This document shows, piece after piece, positions 1 through 7,634 of a DNA stretch of 17,776 bases. Source of the DNA: Thermoplasmata archaeon (lineage in GTDB: Archaea > Thermoplasmatota > Thermoplasmata > Lutacidiplasmatales > UBA184); contig JASHYY010000006.1 of assembly GCA_030042815.1 (NCBI GenBank), positions 1-17,776 on the forward strand, written 5' to 3'. The notes below the pieces were generated by a model. That model saw only the letters and a program-made list of their open reading frames with translations. It was not told the DNA's origin and did not search any database. The stretch's first letter is position 1. Each line of letters begins with the position of its first letter. Position numbers and translations under genes: made by a program.

Positions 1-490
1 GTACGACCAGGGGAAGTACGGCCGCTTCTCCGACCACCCGTTCATCGACTGCGAGATCCAGAGCATCCTCGACCCCGGGATGGCGCCCCCGGGCAAGCAC
101 ACGATGACCTGCTTCGTCCAGTACGCGCCCTACGAGCTCAAGGACGGCTCGTGGGACGACTTCAAGCCGACCGCCGCCGAGCGGATCCTCGACACGTTCC
201 AGGAGTACGCGCCGAACATCCGCGACGTCGTGCGGCACTGGCAGATCGTCTCGCCGGTCGACATCGAGACGACGCTCGGCATGACCGGCGGCAACATCTT
301 CCAGGGGAACATCACGCCGGACCAGATCTTCTCGTTCCGCCCGATCCTCGGGTGGTCGAACTACCGGACTCCCGTGCAGGGCGTCTACCTCTGCGGCTCG
401 GCGGCGCATCCCGGCGGCGGGGTCACCGGCGCGCCCGGCCACAACGCCGCCCAAGCGATCCTCGAGGACCTTCCCGGCCTCCCGAAGTGA
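1..490 (+). CDS. PYROXD2/phytoene-desaturase-like FAD oxidoreductase, C-terminal part
   Basis: The reading frame is open from base 2 and ends in TGA at 488-490; the 5' part lies outside the window. The visible 162 or so residues are the C-terminal end of a COG1233-type flavoprotein. They contain the block LGMTGGNIFQGNITPDQIF, the RPILGWSNYRTP stretch and the terminal FAD-binding segment YLCGSAAHPGGGVTGAPGHN. The second copy at 7635-9230 matches over this whole region, about two thirds identical by eye, so the two are paralogues. Human PYROXD2 and its microbial relatives share this ending. Despite the common label 'phytoene dehydrogenase', no other carotenoid gene is nearby and the substrate is unknown. 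It lies 46 bases before the aminotransferase start on the same strand, so the two are probably co-transcribed. Confidence 0.88.
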   Translation, partial: YDQGKYGRFSDHPFIDCEIQSILDPGMAPPGKHTMTCFVQYAPYELKDGSWDDFKPTAAERILDTFQEYAPNIRDVVRHWQIVSPVDIETTLGMTGGNIFQGNITPDQIFSFRPILGWSNYRTPVQGVYLCGSAAHPGGGVTGAPGHNAAQAILEDLPGLPK

Positions 491-515
491 CGGTTCCGAA
501 GGGTCGGTGCCCTGG

Positions 516-525
516 GAGAAGGAGG
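516..525 (+). promoter_or_regulatory. Shine-Dalgarno-like site for the class III aminotransferase
   Basis: A purine-rich stretch containing AAGGAGG (519-525) lies 11 bases before the ATG at 537. The alternative in-frame GTG at 507 would place this site inside the coding region and has no such site of its own. This favours ATG 537 as the start. Confidence 0.5.
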
Positions 526-536
526 ACGGTCGACCG

Positions 537-1877
537 ATGGTCCCTCCGAAACCCGTCCCGAAGAAGGCCCCCGGCTCCCGCGAGCTCTGGCGGCGGTACC
601 GGGCGCTCTTCCCGAAGTACTTCTGGTCGGAGGAGACCCGCCACGCGAGCATCCTGATCGCGGGCGCCCAGGGCTCGACGCTCGTCGACGTCGACGGGAA
701 GGAGTACATCGACCTCACGAGCCAGTGGTCGACCAACAACCTCGGGAACGTCCACCCCGAGATCCTCGAGGCGACGACCGAGGCGCTCGGCCGGTACGGG
801 TTCCTGATCTACTGGATGAACCCGCACCTTCCGATGCTCGAGCTCGCCGAGCACCTGATCCGGGTCCGCCCCTCCTCGAACCTGACCCGCGTCTTCCTCG
901 AGCTCTCGGGCACCGGGGCGGCGGAAGGTGCGGTGAAGTACGCGGTCGAGGCGCAGGAACGGCCCGTGATGCTCGGTTTCATGGGCCAGTACCACGGCCT
1001 GAGCATCGGCACGGGGATCGTCGGCTCGCTCACGTCGGAGGCCCGACGCCACTGGGAGGCGTACGCCGGGGGAGCGGTCCATGCGCCCTATCCCGCGATC
1101 TCCCGCCGCCCCGACGGAATGAGCCCCGAGGAGTACGGCGGGTGGGTCCTCGACTTCGTCCGGGACGAGCTGCTCCACCACGTCGTCGCCCCCGACCGGA
1201 TCGCCGGGGCGATCTTCGAGCCGGTCGCGCTCGAGGCCGGGACGTGGATCCCCCCGAAGGGGTTCCTGCGGGGACTCCGGCGCCTGTGCGACGAGCACGG
1301 GTGGGTGCTGATCGACGACGAGGTCGAGGCCGGGGTCGGCCGGACCGGCAAGATGTGGGCGGTCGAGCACTTCGGGGTCGCGCCCGACCTCGTCGCGATC
1401 GGCAAGGCGCTCTCGGGCGGCCTGATGCCGATCTCCGCGGTCCTCGGGACGGAGCGGCTGATGGTCGACCACAACGTCGCGGCCGGGACGACGTTCGGCG
1501 GCCATCCCGCGGCGTGCGTGGCGGCGTCGAAGACGTTCGAGGTGATCGAACGGGACCGGCTCGTCGAGCGGTCCGCCCGCCTCGGGGCGCGCGCGCGCAA
1601 GCGGATCGGCGAATGGGAGCGGTTCGACCACGTGGTGGACACCCGGGGCCTCGGCCTCTGTCTCGCGGTCGAGCTCGGGAAGCCCGGACGCCCCCGAGCC
1701 CCGGACCCCGTCCGGACCCGGAGGGTCTTCTTCGACTGCGTTCGCCACGGTGTGGTCCCGCTCTACAGCTACGGGGACCACGTCCTGCGCATCCAGCCGC
1801 CGCTCACGATCTCGGAGGAGGAGCTCGACCGCGCCCTCGACACGATGGAGGGCGCGCTGCGGCGCGCCGCGCGCTAG
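537..1877 (+). CDS. Class III (PLP-dependent) aminotransferase
   Basis: This 446-residue protein is a fold-type I, class III aminotransferase (ornithine/GABA/omega-amino-acid transaminase family), moving an amino group from an amine or amino acid to a keto acid in the cytosol. Visible features are the N-terminal VDVDGKEYIDL strand (about 50-60), FMGQYHGLS (148-156), IDDEVEAGVGRTG with the PLP-pyridine Asp at about 261, and the Schiff-base Lys at about 290 in AIGKALSGG. The TTFGGHPAAC segment (318-327) contacts phosphate in the family. The usual DEVQTG is DEVEAG here, a mild departure. ATG 537 is preferred over GTG 507 because of the AAGGAGG upstream. The gene follows the PYROXD2-like gene and ends 4 bases before the convergent dehydrogenase gene. 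The substrate cannot be told from sequence; GABA, lysine or polyamine derivatives are possible. Confidence 0.92.
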   Translation: MVPPKPVPKKAPGSRELWRRYRALFPKYFWSEETRHASILIAGAQGSTLVDVDGKEYIDLTSQWSTNNLGNVHPEILEATTEALGRYGFLIYWMNPHLPMLELAEHLIRVRPSSNLTRVFLELSGTGAAEGAVKYAVEAQERPVMLGFMGQYHGLSIGTGIVGSLTSEARRHWEAYAGGAVHAPYPAISRRPDGMSPEEYGGWVLDFVRDELLHHVVAPDRIAGAIFEPVALEAGTWIPPKGFLRGLRRLCDEHGWVLIDDEVEAGVGRTGKMWAVEHFGVAPDLVAIGKALSGGLMPISAVLGTERLMVDHNVAAGTTFGGHPAACVAASKTFEVIERDRLVERSARLGARARKRIGEWERFDHVVDTRGLGLCLAVELGKPGRPRAPDPVRTRRVFFDCVRHGVVPLYSYGDHVLRIQPPLTISEEELDRALDTMEGALRRAAR

Positions 1878-1881
1878 CGGG

Positions 1882-3054
1882 CTAGCCGGCGAGCTCGCGC
1901 TCGACCGTCCGGCAGGCGCGGACGGCGATGCCGCGCTCGCGCAGCATCGGGAAGAACGGGGCGGGGTCGAGCGATTCGGCCGGGAGCATCCCGGGCTCCT
2001 TCGCGGTCCCGCCGACCATCTGGAGGACCGCCACCGCGGCGGGGGTGCCGGTGAGGTACGCCGTCGCGGTGACGTGGTAGAGCTCGTTCGCCTTCCGGTG
2101 GCTCATCGTCGTGAGGAGCGTCTCCGCGACCGGGCGGCCGTCCTTCTCCCCGGCCGTCTCGACCACGAGGGCCGCGTAGCCGTCGATCTTCCCGGCGAGC
2201 TCGGCCGGCTTCGGGAGCGCGTTCAGGACCGCGCGGCGGGGGCCGGGCGCCTCGGGCGAGCCGCGGTCGAGGAGCTTCAGGTCGCGCAGCGTCTGGAGGG
2301 TCCGGACGGTGACGTCGTCCAGGGCGAGCTTGAAGTCGACGTACTCGACCCCCTTCCCGACGAAGCGGGGCAGGCTGTCGACCTCCTCGTGGTCGACCGA
2401 GTAGACCTTCTGCGGGCCGACCGGGTCGGGGAACGTGTAGGTCTCGCCCTCGCCGAACGGCGGGACCTCCCGGTACTTCCCGGCCTCCCAGATCCGCGAG
2501 GTGTGGAGCGTCTCCTCGATGAACGTCTCGGGGCTGAACAGCGGGAGGAACGCATGCTCCGGGCTCGAGGCGCTGTCGCCGTCGCGCACGCGGATCGACC
2601 GGACGCGGTCGAGCCCGTCCGCGGAGTGCCGCGCCATGACGTTCGAGAGGCCGGGGTCCTCCCCCATGCCGACCACGGCGGTGAGGCCCCGGGACCGCCA
2701 CTCGGGGTCCGCGACGTACGGGTCGGCCGAGTCCGCGGCCAGGTCGAGGTAGTTCGACCCCGCGGCGAGGCAGGCGGCCTGGATGCCCGCGTTGAACCGG
2801 GGGACGGACGACTGGACGACGACCTCGACCCCCGTGAGGGCGGCCTCGAGCGCCGACGGGTCCCCCGCGTCCAGCGCCCGCGTCGAGACCTTGCCCGACC
2901 CGTCGAGGCGGGAGGCGACCGAGCGGGCGAACCGCTCCTCGACGTCCGCGAGCGTCAGGTGGCGCACGCGCGGGTCGCGCGCGAGATGGGAGGCGATGAC
3001 GGTGCCGATCGCACCGCAACCGATCAGGAGGACGTGGCCGTTCGCCGAGCGAAT
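1882..3054 (-). CDS. Saccharopine dehydrogenase family protein, lysine-6-dehydrogenase-like
   Basis: The protein has an N-terminal Rossmann fold with GCGAIG at residues 12-17 (counted from the proposed start) and an acidic residue ending the second strand (LADVE), as in NAD(H)-binding members. The motif VGMGEDPGLSNVMARH and a C-terminal end resembling lysine 6-dehydrogenase (long region, then GM.PAE...P..F...L.ERGI) follow. Lysine 6-dehydrogenase makes allysine from lysine; related enzymes act on saccharopine or carboxynorspermidine. About 390 residues is the usual family length. The first canonical in-frame start is GTG at 2967, but that removes the GxGxxG motif. Upstream codons back to the in-frame TAG at 3127-3129 include no ATG, GTG or TTG. 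I extended to ATT at 3052-3054, which has GGAG 9 bases before it; this start is uncertain. The gene lies downstream of the solute-binding protein on the same strand. Confidence 0.82.
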   Translation of the reverse strand: MRSANGHVLLIGCGAIGTVIASHLARDPRVRHLTLADVEERFARSVASRLDGSGKVSTRALDAGDPSALEAALTGVEVVVQSSVPRFNAGIQAACLAAGSNYLDLAADSADPYVADPEWRSRGLTAVVGMGEDPGLSNVMARHSADGLDRVRSIRVRDGDSASSPEHAFLPLFSPETFIEETLHTSRIWEAGKYREVPPFGEGETYTFPDPVGPQKVYSVDHEEVDSLPRFVGKGVEYVDFKLALDDVTVRTLQTLRDLKLLDRGSPEAPGPRRAVLNALPKPAELAGKIDGYAALVVETAGEKDGRPVAETLLTTMSHRKANELYHVTATAYLTGTPAAVAVLQMVGGTAKEPGMLPAESLDPAPFFPMLRERGIAVRACRTVERELAG

Positions 3055-3102
3055 AGTATCCGGCTCCGACCTCCGGAACCGTCGGGGTTCATTAAGTCCC
3101 CG

Positions 3103-3127
3103 CCCCCCGAGAGGGGGGTCTCCCCCC
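3103..3127. repeat. Overlapping short inverted repeats after the solute-binding protein gene
   Basis: The plus strand reads six C, GAGA, six G, TCT, six C. The G run can pair with either C run, giving two mutually exclusive hairpins, one with a 4-base loop and one with a 3-base loop. The block starts at the stop codon of the minus-strand solute-binding protein gene and lies ahead of the dehydrogenase gene. It may reduce read-through or stabilise the upstream message. No U-rich tract follows directly on the minus strand, so a classical terminator is not demonstrated. Confidence 0.4.
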
Positions 3128-5028
3128 TACGAGGCGGAGACGGTGTTCCAGCTCATCGTCGATAAGGTCGTGCTCCCCATCGGCGTCTGGTAGAGCCCGG
3201 TCAACACCGGGTTGTAGACGGCGAAGAGGTCCGGGACCGCGAACCAGGCGTTCGTGTAGTTCTGGTACATGATCTCGGTCATCTCGGCGTAGAGCTGGGT
3301 CGCGAGCGTCTGGTTGGCCGTCCCCGCGGCCTCGAGGACGAGGTTATCGAGCGAGGCGTTCGCGTCGTCGCTGTTGAACCCGGACTGGCAGATGTTCGCG
3401 CTGCCGAAGCTCAGGAAGTCCTCCTGGGTCCAGTCGTCCGGCGAGATGTAGTCGGAGGAGTAGAAGTCCTGGCCGATGTAGAACGGCCCGACTCCCTCGT
3501 AGACCTCGGAGCCGACGCAATTGCCCGTGTTCGGGTCGATCGTCTGCTCGGTGTAGAACTGCGCGAGGGAGACCCCGATCGGCGTGACGGTGATCCCGAT
3601 CTGGGCGAGGTTCGAGGCGATGATCGTCGCGGCGTCCTGCCAATCGAGGCTCGTACTGAGGTACTCGTACTGGAAGTTCATGCCGGCGCACGCGCTGTTC
3701 GCGCACGGCGAGTTCGCGATCTCCTGCTTCGCGAGCGTGAGGTTGTACTGGTACGGCGTCAGGTTGTCCGGATTGTAATCGGGGCTCCCGGGCGGCACCG
3801 GACCGACCCAGTCGAAGGCGTAGCCGCCGAAGGCGTCCTGGATCACTTCGTTGTAGTTGATCGCGTGGGTGATCGCGGCCCGGACGGAGAGGTTGTTGAA
3901 CGGGAAGACCGACTGGTTCATGAACACCCACCAGGCGCCGTTCGCCCCGCTGAAGACGGTGTTGAGCTGCTGGACCTTGAGGCAGTGGACCCCCTCGAGC
4001 TGGGAGATCGTGGACGGCCCGAGGTACATGAACGACGCCGACGCGGCCGCCCCGCTCTTCAGGTCCTGGACGGTCACGGACGGCTGCGACTGGTAGTTGA
4101 CCTCGATCGCCGCCTTCGCCGGCTGGAGGTTGTTGTTCCACGGCTCCTGGGCGGAGAGGTTCGTCGCCCAGTAGTTCGAGCTCGGCGAGAGGGAGTAGCC
4201 CGCGGTCGTGCTGTACGACGCGAGGACGTACGGCCCCGTGCCGACGGCGTTCGCCTGCATCCAGGAGTTCGGCGAACCTTCGACGACCCCCCCGTTCTTC
4301 TGGATGACGAACGGGTCGACGGCCGCGGCCCCCGGAGTCGAGATCTCGGCGAGCAGGTAGGCGTACGGGACCGAGAACGGCGTGTAGTCGAGGTAGCCGA
4401 AGCCGAGGTTGAGCTCGATCGTCGAGGCGTTGATCACCTGGAACGACTGGTTCGACGCGCTCATGTAGGCGATCTCGGGCGCGGTCGGGTCGGCGAAATT
4501 GAACGTGTTGAGCGCGTTCGTGACGTTCGTCGCCGAGTCGTTGACCTGGGTGGCGTTCGAGTAGTACCAGACGTTCGGGAACCAGAAGTTCTCGGAAAGG
4601 AGGTACTGGTTGATCCCGTAGAGCGCGAGCAGCCGGTAGAGGCTGAACCACATCACGTAGGCGTTGAACGGGTCGCCGTTCGAGAAGTGGACCCCGGGGC
4701 GCAGGGTGAAGTTCCAGTGGAGGCCGTCCGCGGAGGTCGTCCAGTTCTGGGCCAGCACGCCCGTGTAGTTCGTGATGCTCGAGCCGTTGTACATCACGAG
4801 CGTCTGGTAGACCTGCTGGACGAGGGCCCAGGCCGGTGTGGACGGCGCGGTGTCGGGGTCGGCGGTCTCGGCGACCTCCGCCTGGTCGATGATGAGGGGG
4901 TTCGTCGACTGGAGCGAGCAGGTCTGGCTGGAGAGGTTGTGCTGGACGTCGAAGTAGAGCCCGATCCCGGCCAGCACGAGCCCCACGACCACGGCGATGG
5001 CGATCACCCGGCGCCACTTCGGGTCCAT
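3127..5028 (-). CDS. Membrane-anchored family 5 extracellular solute-binding protein (peptide/opine type)
   Basis: This 633-residue protein has a short basic start, a hydrophobic anchor at about residues 8-25 with no clear cleavage site, then a long domain of the SBP_bac_5 type (DppA/OppA/NikA family). Typical family blocks are LAQNWTTSADGLHWNFTL, the GVHFSNGDPFNAYVMWFSL stretch and VGTGPYVL. It would capture substrate outside the membrane for the permeases encoded at 9787-11856. By my count it carries 18 N-x-S/T sequons and six cysteines, fitting a glycosylated extracellular archaeal protein; cytosolic neighbours have very few sequons. The ATG at 5026-5028 follows a TATA-like box at 5071-5078. 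The gene is separated from, and opposite in strand to, the rest of the transporter. Family 5 proteins bind peptides, opines, nickel chelates or sugars, so the ligand is unknown. Confidence 0.9.
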   Translation of the reverse strand: MDPKWRRVIAIAVVVGLVLAGIGLYFDVQHNLSSQTCSLQSTNPLIIDQAEVAETADPDTAPSTPAWALVQQVYQTLVMYNGSSITNYTGVLAQNWTTSADGLHWNFTLRPGVHFSNGDPFNAYVMWFSLYRLLALYGINQYLLSENFWFPNVWYYSNATQVNDSATNVTNALNTFNFADPTAPEIAYMSASNQSFQVINASTIELNLGFGYLDYTPFSVPYAYLLAEISTPGAAAVDPFVIQKNGGVVEGSPNSWMQANAVGTGPYVLASYSTTAGYSLSPSSNYWATNLSAQEPWNNNLQPAKAAIEVNYQSQPSVTVQDLKSGAAASASFMYLGPSTISQLEGVHCLKVQQLNTVFSGANGAWWVFMNQSVFPFNNLSVRAAITHAINYNEVIQDAFGGYAFDWVGPVPPGSPDYNPDNLTPYQYNLTLAKQEIANSPCANSACAGMNFQYEYLSTSLDWQDAATIIASNLAQIGITVTPIGVSLAQFYTEQTIDPNTGNCVGSEVYEGVGPFYIGQDFYSSDYISPDDWTQEDFLSFGSANICQSGFNSDDANASLDNLVLEAAGTANQTLATQLYAEMTEIMYQNYTNAWFAVPDLFAVYNPVLTGLYQTPMGSTTLSTMSWNTVSAS

Positions 5029-5070
5029 CCGTCCCCGCCCCCGGATTGGGGGCGGTAGCCGGGCCCCCTT

Positions 5071-5078
5071 GATATACC
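5071..5078 (-). promoter_or_regulatory. TATA-like box of the solute-binding protein gene
   Basis: The minus strand reads GGTATATC, the clearest TATA-type element in the window, in a GC-rich divergent intergenic region. Its centre is about 46 bases before the ATG, which would give a leader of about 20 bases if transcription starts 26 bases downstream, as is usual in archaea. Confidence 0.6.
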
Positions 5079-5134
5079 CTGCTAAGGCCTGTCACGGGGG
5101 CCCCCGGCATTGAGGGGACCGATTTTTCGGAACG

Positions 5135-5142
5135 CTCTTAAC
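5135..5142 (+). promoter_or_regulatory. TATA-like box of the first Rieske oxygenase gene
   Basis: The element tcttaac lies in an otherwise GC-rich stretch. Its centre is about 27 bases before the ATG at 5166, the spacing expected for a leaderless archaeal message. It faces away from the promoter at 5071-5078, so the two form a divergent pair. Confidence 0.45.
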
Positions 5143-5165
5143 CCGGGGGACCTCAGGATACGGCG

Positions 5166-6365
5166 ATGACGCCGCCCGCCGACGCGGGACGGTTCACCCG
5201 TCCGCTGGGCTCGGGAGTCCCGTCCGCGGCGCCGAACCGGACCCCGAACGGCCAGATCTACTGGGACCCGGAGGTCCTCCGCTGGGAGCTCGACCAGTTC
5301 TTCTATCGGCAGTGGCTGTGCGTCGGTCGGGAGTCCGAGGTCGCCGAGACCGGCGATTTCGTGACCCGGCGGGTCGGCCGCGAGAGCATCCTCCTCACCC
5401 GCGACGGGGCCGGGGCGATCCGGGGCTTCTACAACCTGTGCCGCCATCGGGGCACCCGGGTCGTCCTCGAGGACGCGGGGAAGGGTGCGCGGTCGTTCAT
5501 CTGCCCCTACCACGCCTGGTCGTACGACGTGAACGGGCGCCTGATCGGCGCGCCCCACATGAAGGGCCAGGAGGACTTCGACCGGAAGGAGTACGGCCTG
5601 CATCCGATCCGGGTCGACACCTGGGGTGGCTTCGTCTGGGTCAACCTCGAGCTCGCCGGGCCGACGCTCGCGGAGTCGCTCGGGCCGTTCTTCGCCCGGT
5701 TCGACCGGTTCCCGATCGGCTCCCTCCGCCTCGGGGGGAAGCTGACCTACGAGGTCGAGGCGAACTGGAAGATCATCGTCGAGAACTTCTCCGAGTGCTA
5801 CCACTGCGCCCCGGTCCACCCGAGCCTGAACCGATTGACGCCGTACCTCTCCGGGGACAACGACGCCGCCTTCCAGGGCGGCGCCGAACGCTCGCTGTTC
5901 TCCGGGGGCTTCATGGAGTTCGCCCAGGACTTCCAGTCGATGACCCGGACCGGGTACACGAAGCGCCCCCTCGTCCCGGGGATGACGGCCGAGGACCGGA
6001 AGCGGGTCTACTACTACGTCCTCTTCCCGAACACCTTCTTCAGCCTCCACCCGGACTACCTCATGATCCACCACGGCTGGCCCGTCTCCCCGAGCCGCAC
6101 CCGGGTCGAGAACGAGTTCTACTTCACCCCCGAGGCGATCGCCTCGCCCGACTTCGACGCGACGGACGCGACGGGCCTCTGGGACGAGATCAACCGGCAG
6201 GACTGGACGGTCTGCGCGCTCGCCCAGGAGGGGATGGGCTCCCGCGCCTGGAGCGGCGGCCGGTACAGCGACCAGGAGGAGCTCGTCCGGAACTTCGACG
6301 AGTTCGTCGTCGACGAGTACGCCCGCCACCGCCGGCCGGACGGCGGCTCCGCCCCGCCGGGCTAG
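5166..6365 (+). CDS. Rieske non-heme iron oxygenase, alpha subunit (quaternary-ammonium type)
   Basis: This 399-residue protein has the two-domain plan of ring-hydroxylating oxygenase alpha subunits. The Rieske [2Fe-2S] ligands are visible as C92-x-H94 (CRHRGTR) and C113-x2-H116 (CPYHAW). The mononuclear iron ligands are His213 and His218 in ECYHCAPVHP and Asp346 in NRQDW. Glu210 occupies the inter-subunit electron-bridge position that is Asp in naphthalene dioxygenase and Glu in carnitine monooxygenase CntA. The ECYHC motif and the late SGGRYSDQEE block recall CntA, glycine betaine and stachydrine oxygenases more than aromatic dioxygenases. Such enzymes use O2 and electrons from a separate reductase, absent here, to hydroxylate or demethylate. 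Its TAG overlaps the stop of the convergent paralogue. Confidence 0.93.
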   Translation: MTPPADAGRFTRPLGSGVPSAAPNRTPNGQIYWDPEVLRWELDQFFYRQWLCVGRESEVAETGDFVTRRVGRESILLTRDGAGAIRGFYNLCRHRGTRVVLEDAGKGARSFICPYHAWSYDVNGRLIGAPHMKGQEDFDRKEYGLHPIRVDTWGGFVWVNLELAGPTLAESLGPFFARFDRFPIGSLRLGGKLTYEVEANWKIIVENFSECYHCAPVHPSLNRLTPYLSGDNDAAFQGGAERSLFSGGFMEFAQDFQSMTRTGYTKRPLVPGMTAEDRKRVYYYVLFPNTFFSLHPDYLMIHHGWPVSPSRTRVENEFYFTPEAIASPDFDATDATGLWDEINRQDWTVCALAQEGMGSRAWSGGRYSDQEELVRNFDEFVVDEYARHRRPDGGSAPPG

Positions 6366-7531
6366 CGCCGCCGGGGCTTCTTCGTGAGCCCCATCCGTTT
6401 GAGGTAGTACTGGTCGACCAGGTGGACCACGTCCTCCTCGCTCGAGTACCGTCCCTGGAAGTAGGCGGCGGTCTTCGAGCCGAGGTGGGCCATCTCGCAG
6501 ATGTGCCAGTCCTGGCGGTTCGTCATCTCCCAGAACTCCATCGCGTCCGCGCCGGGGTCGGTCTCGTCGCGGTGGACGTAGACGTCGAAGACGAGCCGGG
6601 TCCGCTCGGGACCCATCGGGACGAACCAGTCGAACGTGGCGTAGTCGGGGAACAGCGAGAGGAAGTTCGCCGGATAGAGCACGTAGTAGTAGACGCGCCC
6701 GAGGTCCTCGGCCGAAAGGCCGGGGAACGGCGTCCGCTTCGTCTCCCCCGACAGCGTCGCCGAGCGGACCCCGTCCACGAAGTCCATCCACCCTCCGAAG
6801 ACCGGTCCGGTCCGCAGGTCCTCCTCCCCCGAGCGGTAGGGGGTGATCTTCACGAGCTGGGGGTGGACGCCCGGGCAGTGGTAGCACTCGTTCGCGTTCT
6901 GGACGACCAGCTTCCAGTTGGCGGCGATCTCGTAGACGACCCGGTGGGTCCGGCGCAGCGATTCGAGCGGGAAGTTCGCGGTCCGTGCGGGGAGGCCGCC
7001 GAGCGCCTTCTCGAGCGGCTCCGGGTTCCGCGCGAGGTTGACGAAGACGAACCCCCGCCAGGTTTCGAGCGCGACCGGGAACAGGCCGAAGTCGGCGCGG
7101 TCGAACTCCTTCGCGTCCTGCATGTGGGGCGTGCCGATGAGCCGGCCGTCGAGGTCGTAGACCCACGCGTGGTACGGACAGAGGAGCCGCGTGAGGTCGC
7201 TCCCCTCCGCCTCCTCGACGAGCCGGGTGCCGCGGTGGCGGCAGACGTTGTGGAACGCCTTCAGCTGGCCCTGGCGGTTCCGCAGGACGAGGACGCCCGA
7301 CCCGGCCACCTCGACCGTCCGGAACGACCCCGGGGTCGGGAACTCGTCCTCCCGTCCGAGGCACTGCCAGCTGCGTCGGAAGAGGCGCTCCATCTCGCGC
7401 TCGTAGACCGCCGGGTCCCGGAACAGCGGCCCGGGCAGGGTCGATGCCTCGCGCAGCGGCCGATCGACGGCCCGGTACGCGCTCGTGGGAATCGTCGCCG
7501 CCCCGTTCCCGGTCCGCGCCACCCCCGCCAT
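6362..7531 (-). CDS. Rieske non-heme iron oxygenase, alpha subunit, second paralogue
   Basis: This 389-residue protein is a paralogue of the enzyme at 5166-6365. Rieske ligands are C97-x-H99 (CRHRGTR) and C118-x2-H121 (CPYHAW). Iron ligands are His218 and His223 in ECYHCPGVHP and Asp341 in NRQDW, with Glu215 at the electron-bridge position. The shared blocks (LIGTPHM, YYYVLYPANFLSLFPDY, GRYSSEED) show common ancestry; the region around 230-260 and the N-terminal 30 residues differ most, suggesting a different substrate or step. The frame continues upstream to 7675, but the ATG at 7529-7531 is preferred because the Rieske family begins about there, GAGGAG lies just before it and a TATA-like element sits about 42 bases upstream. 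The upstream extension would overlap the divergent flavoprotein gene. Confidence 0.93.
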   Translation of the reverse strand: MAGVARTGNGAATIPTSAYRAVDRPLREASTLPGPLFRDPAVYEREMERLFRRSWQCLGREDEFPTPGSFRTVEVAGSGVLVLRNRQGQLKAFHNVCRHRGTRLVEEAEGSDLTRLLCPYHAWVYDLDGRLIGTPHMQDAKEFDRADFGLFPVALETWRGFVFVNLARNPEPLEKALGGLPARTANFPLESLRRTHRVVYEIAANWKLVVQNANECYHCPGVHPQLVKITPYRSGEEDLRTGPVFGGWMDFVDGVRSATLSGETKRTPFPGLSAEDLGRVYYYVLYPANFLSLFPDYATFDWFVPMGPERTRLVFDVYVHRDETDPGADAMEFWEMTNRQDWHICEMAHLGSKTAAYFQGRYSSEEDVVHLVDQYYLKRMGLTKKPRRR

Positions 7532-7566
7532 CTCGGCCCTCTCCTCGGACGCGGTAGGGAGGGGGT

Positions 7567-7575
7567 TCCTTAACC
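7567..7575 (-). promoter_or_regulatory. Possible TATA-like box of the second Rieske gene
   Basis: The minus strand reads GGTTAAGGA, one of two AT-rich islands in this divergent intergenic stretch. It is about 40 bases before the ATG at 7531, implying a leader of about 15 bases that includes the GAGGAG purine run. Confidence 0.35.
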
Positions 7576-7602
7576 TTTCGTCGGGGAGAAATCGGACGAG
7601 AG

Positions 7603-7610
7603 GTTTATCC
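7603..7610 (+). promoter_or_regulatory. TATA-like box of the PYROXD2-like gene
   Basis: The element gtttatcc is centred about 28 bases before the ATG at 7635. No Shine-Dalgarno sequence precedes the ATG, so a leaderless message is likely. Confidence 0.55.
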
Positions 7611-7634
7611 TGCCTCGCCCCTCCTCCGCCGCCG

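Noticed and set aside
3127..3129. Pyrrolysine or read-through at the TAG joining the binding protein frame to the dehydrogenase frame
   Set aside because: The two frames are continuous apart from the TAG, but TAG ends 10 of 16 genes here, the joined product would fuse an extracellular and a cytosolic enzyme, and the linker is low-complexity sequence with a hairpin.
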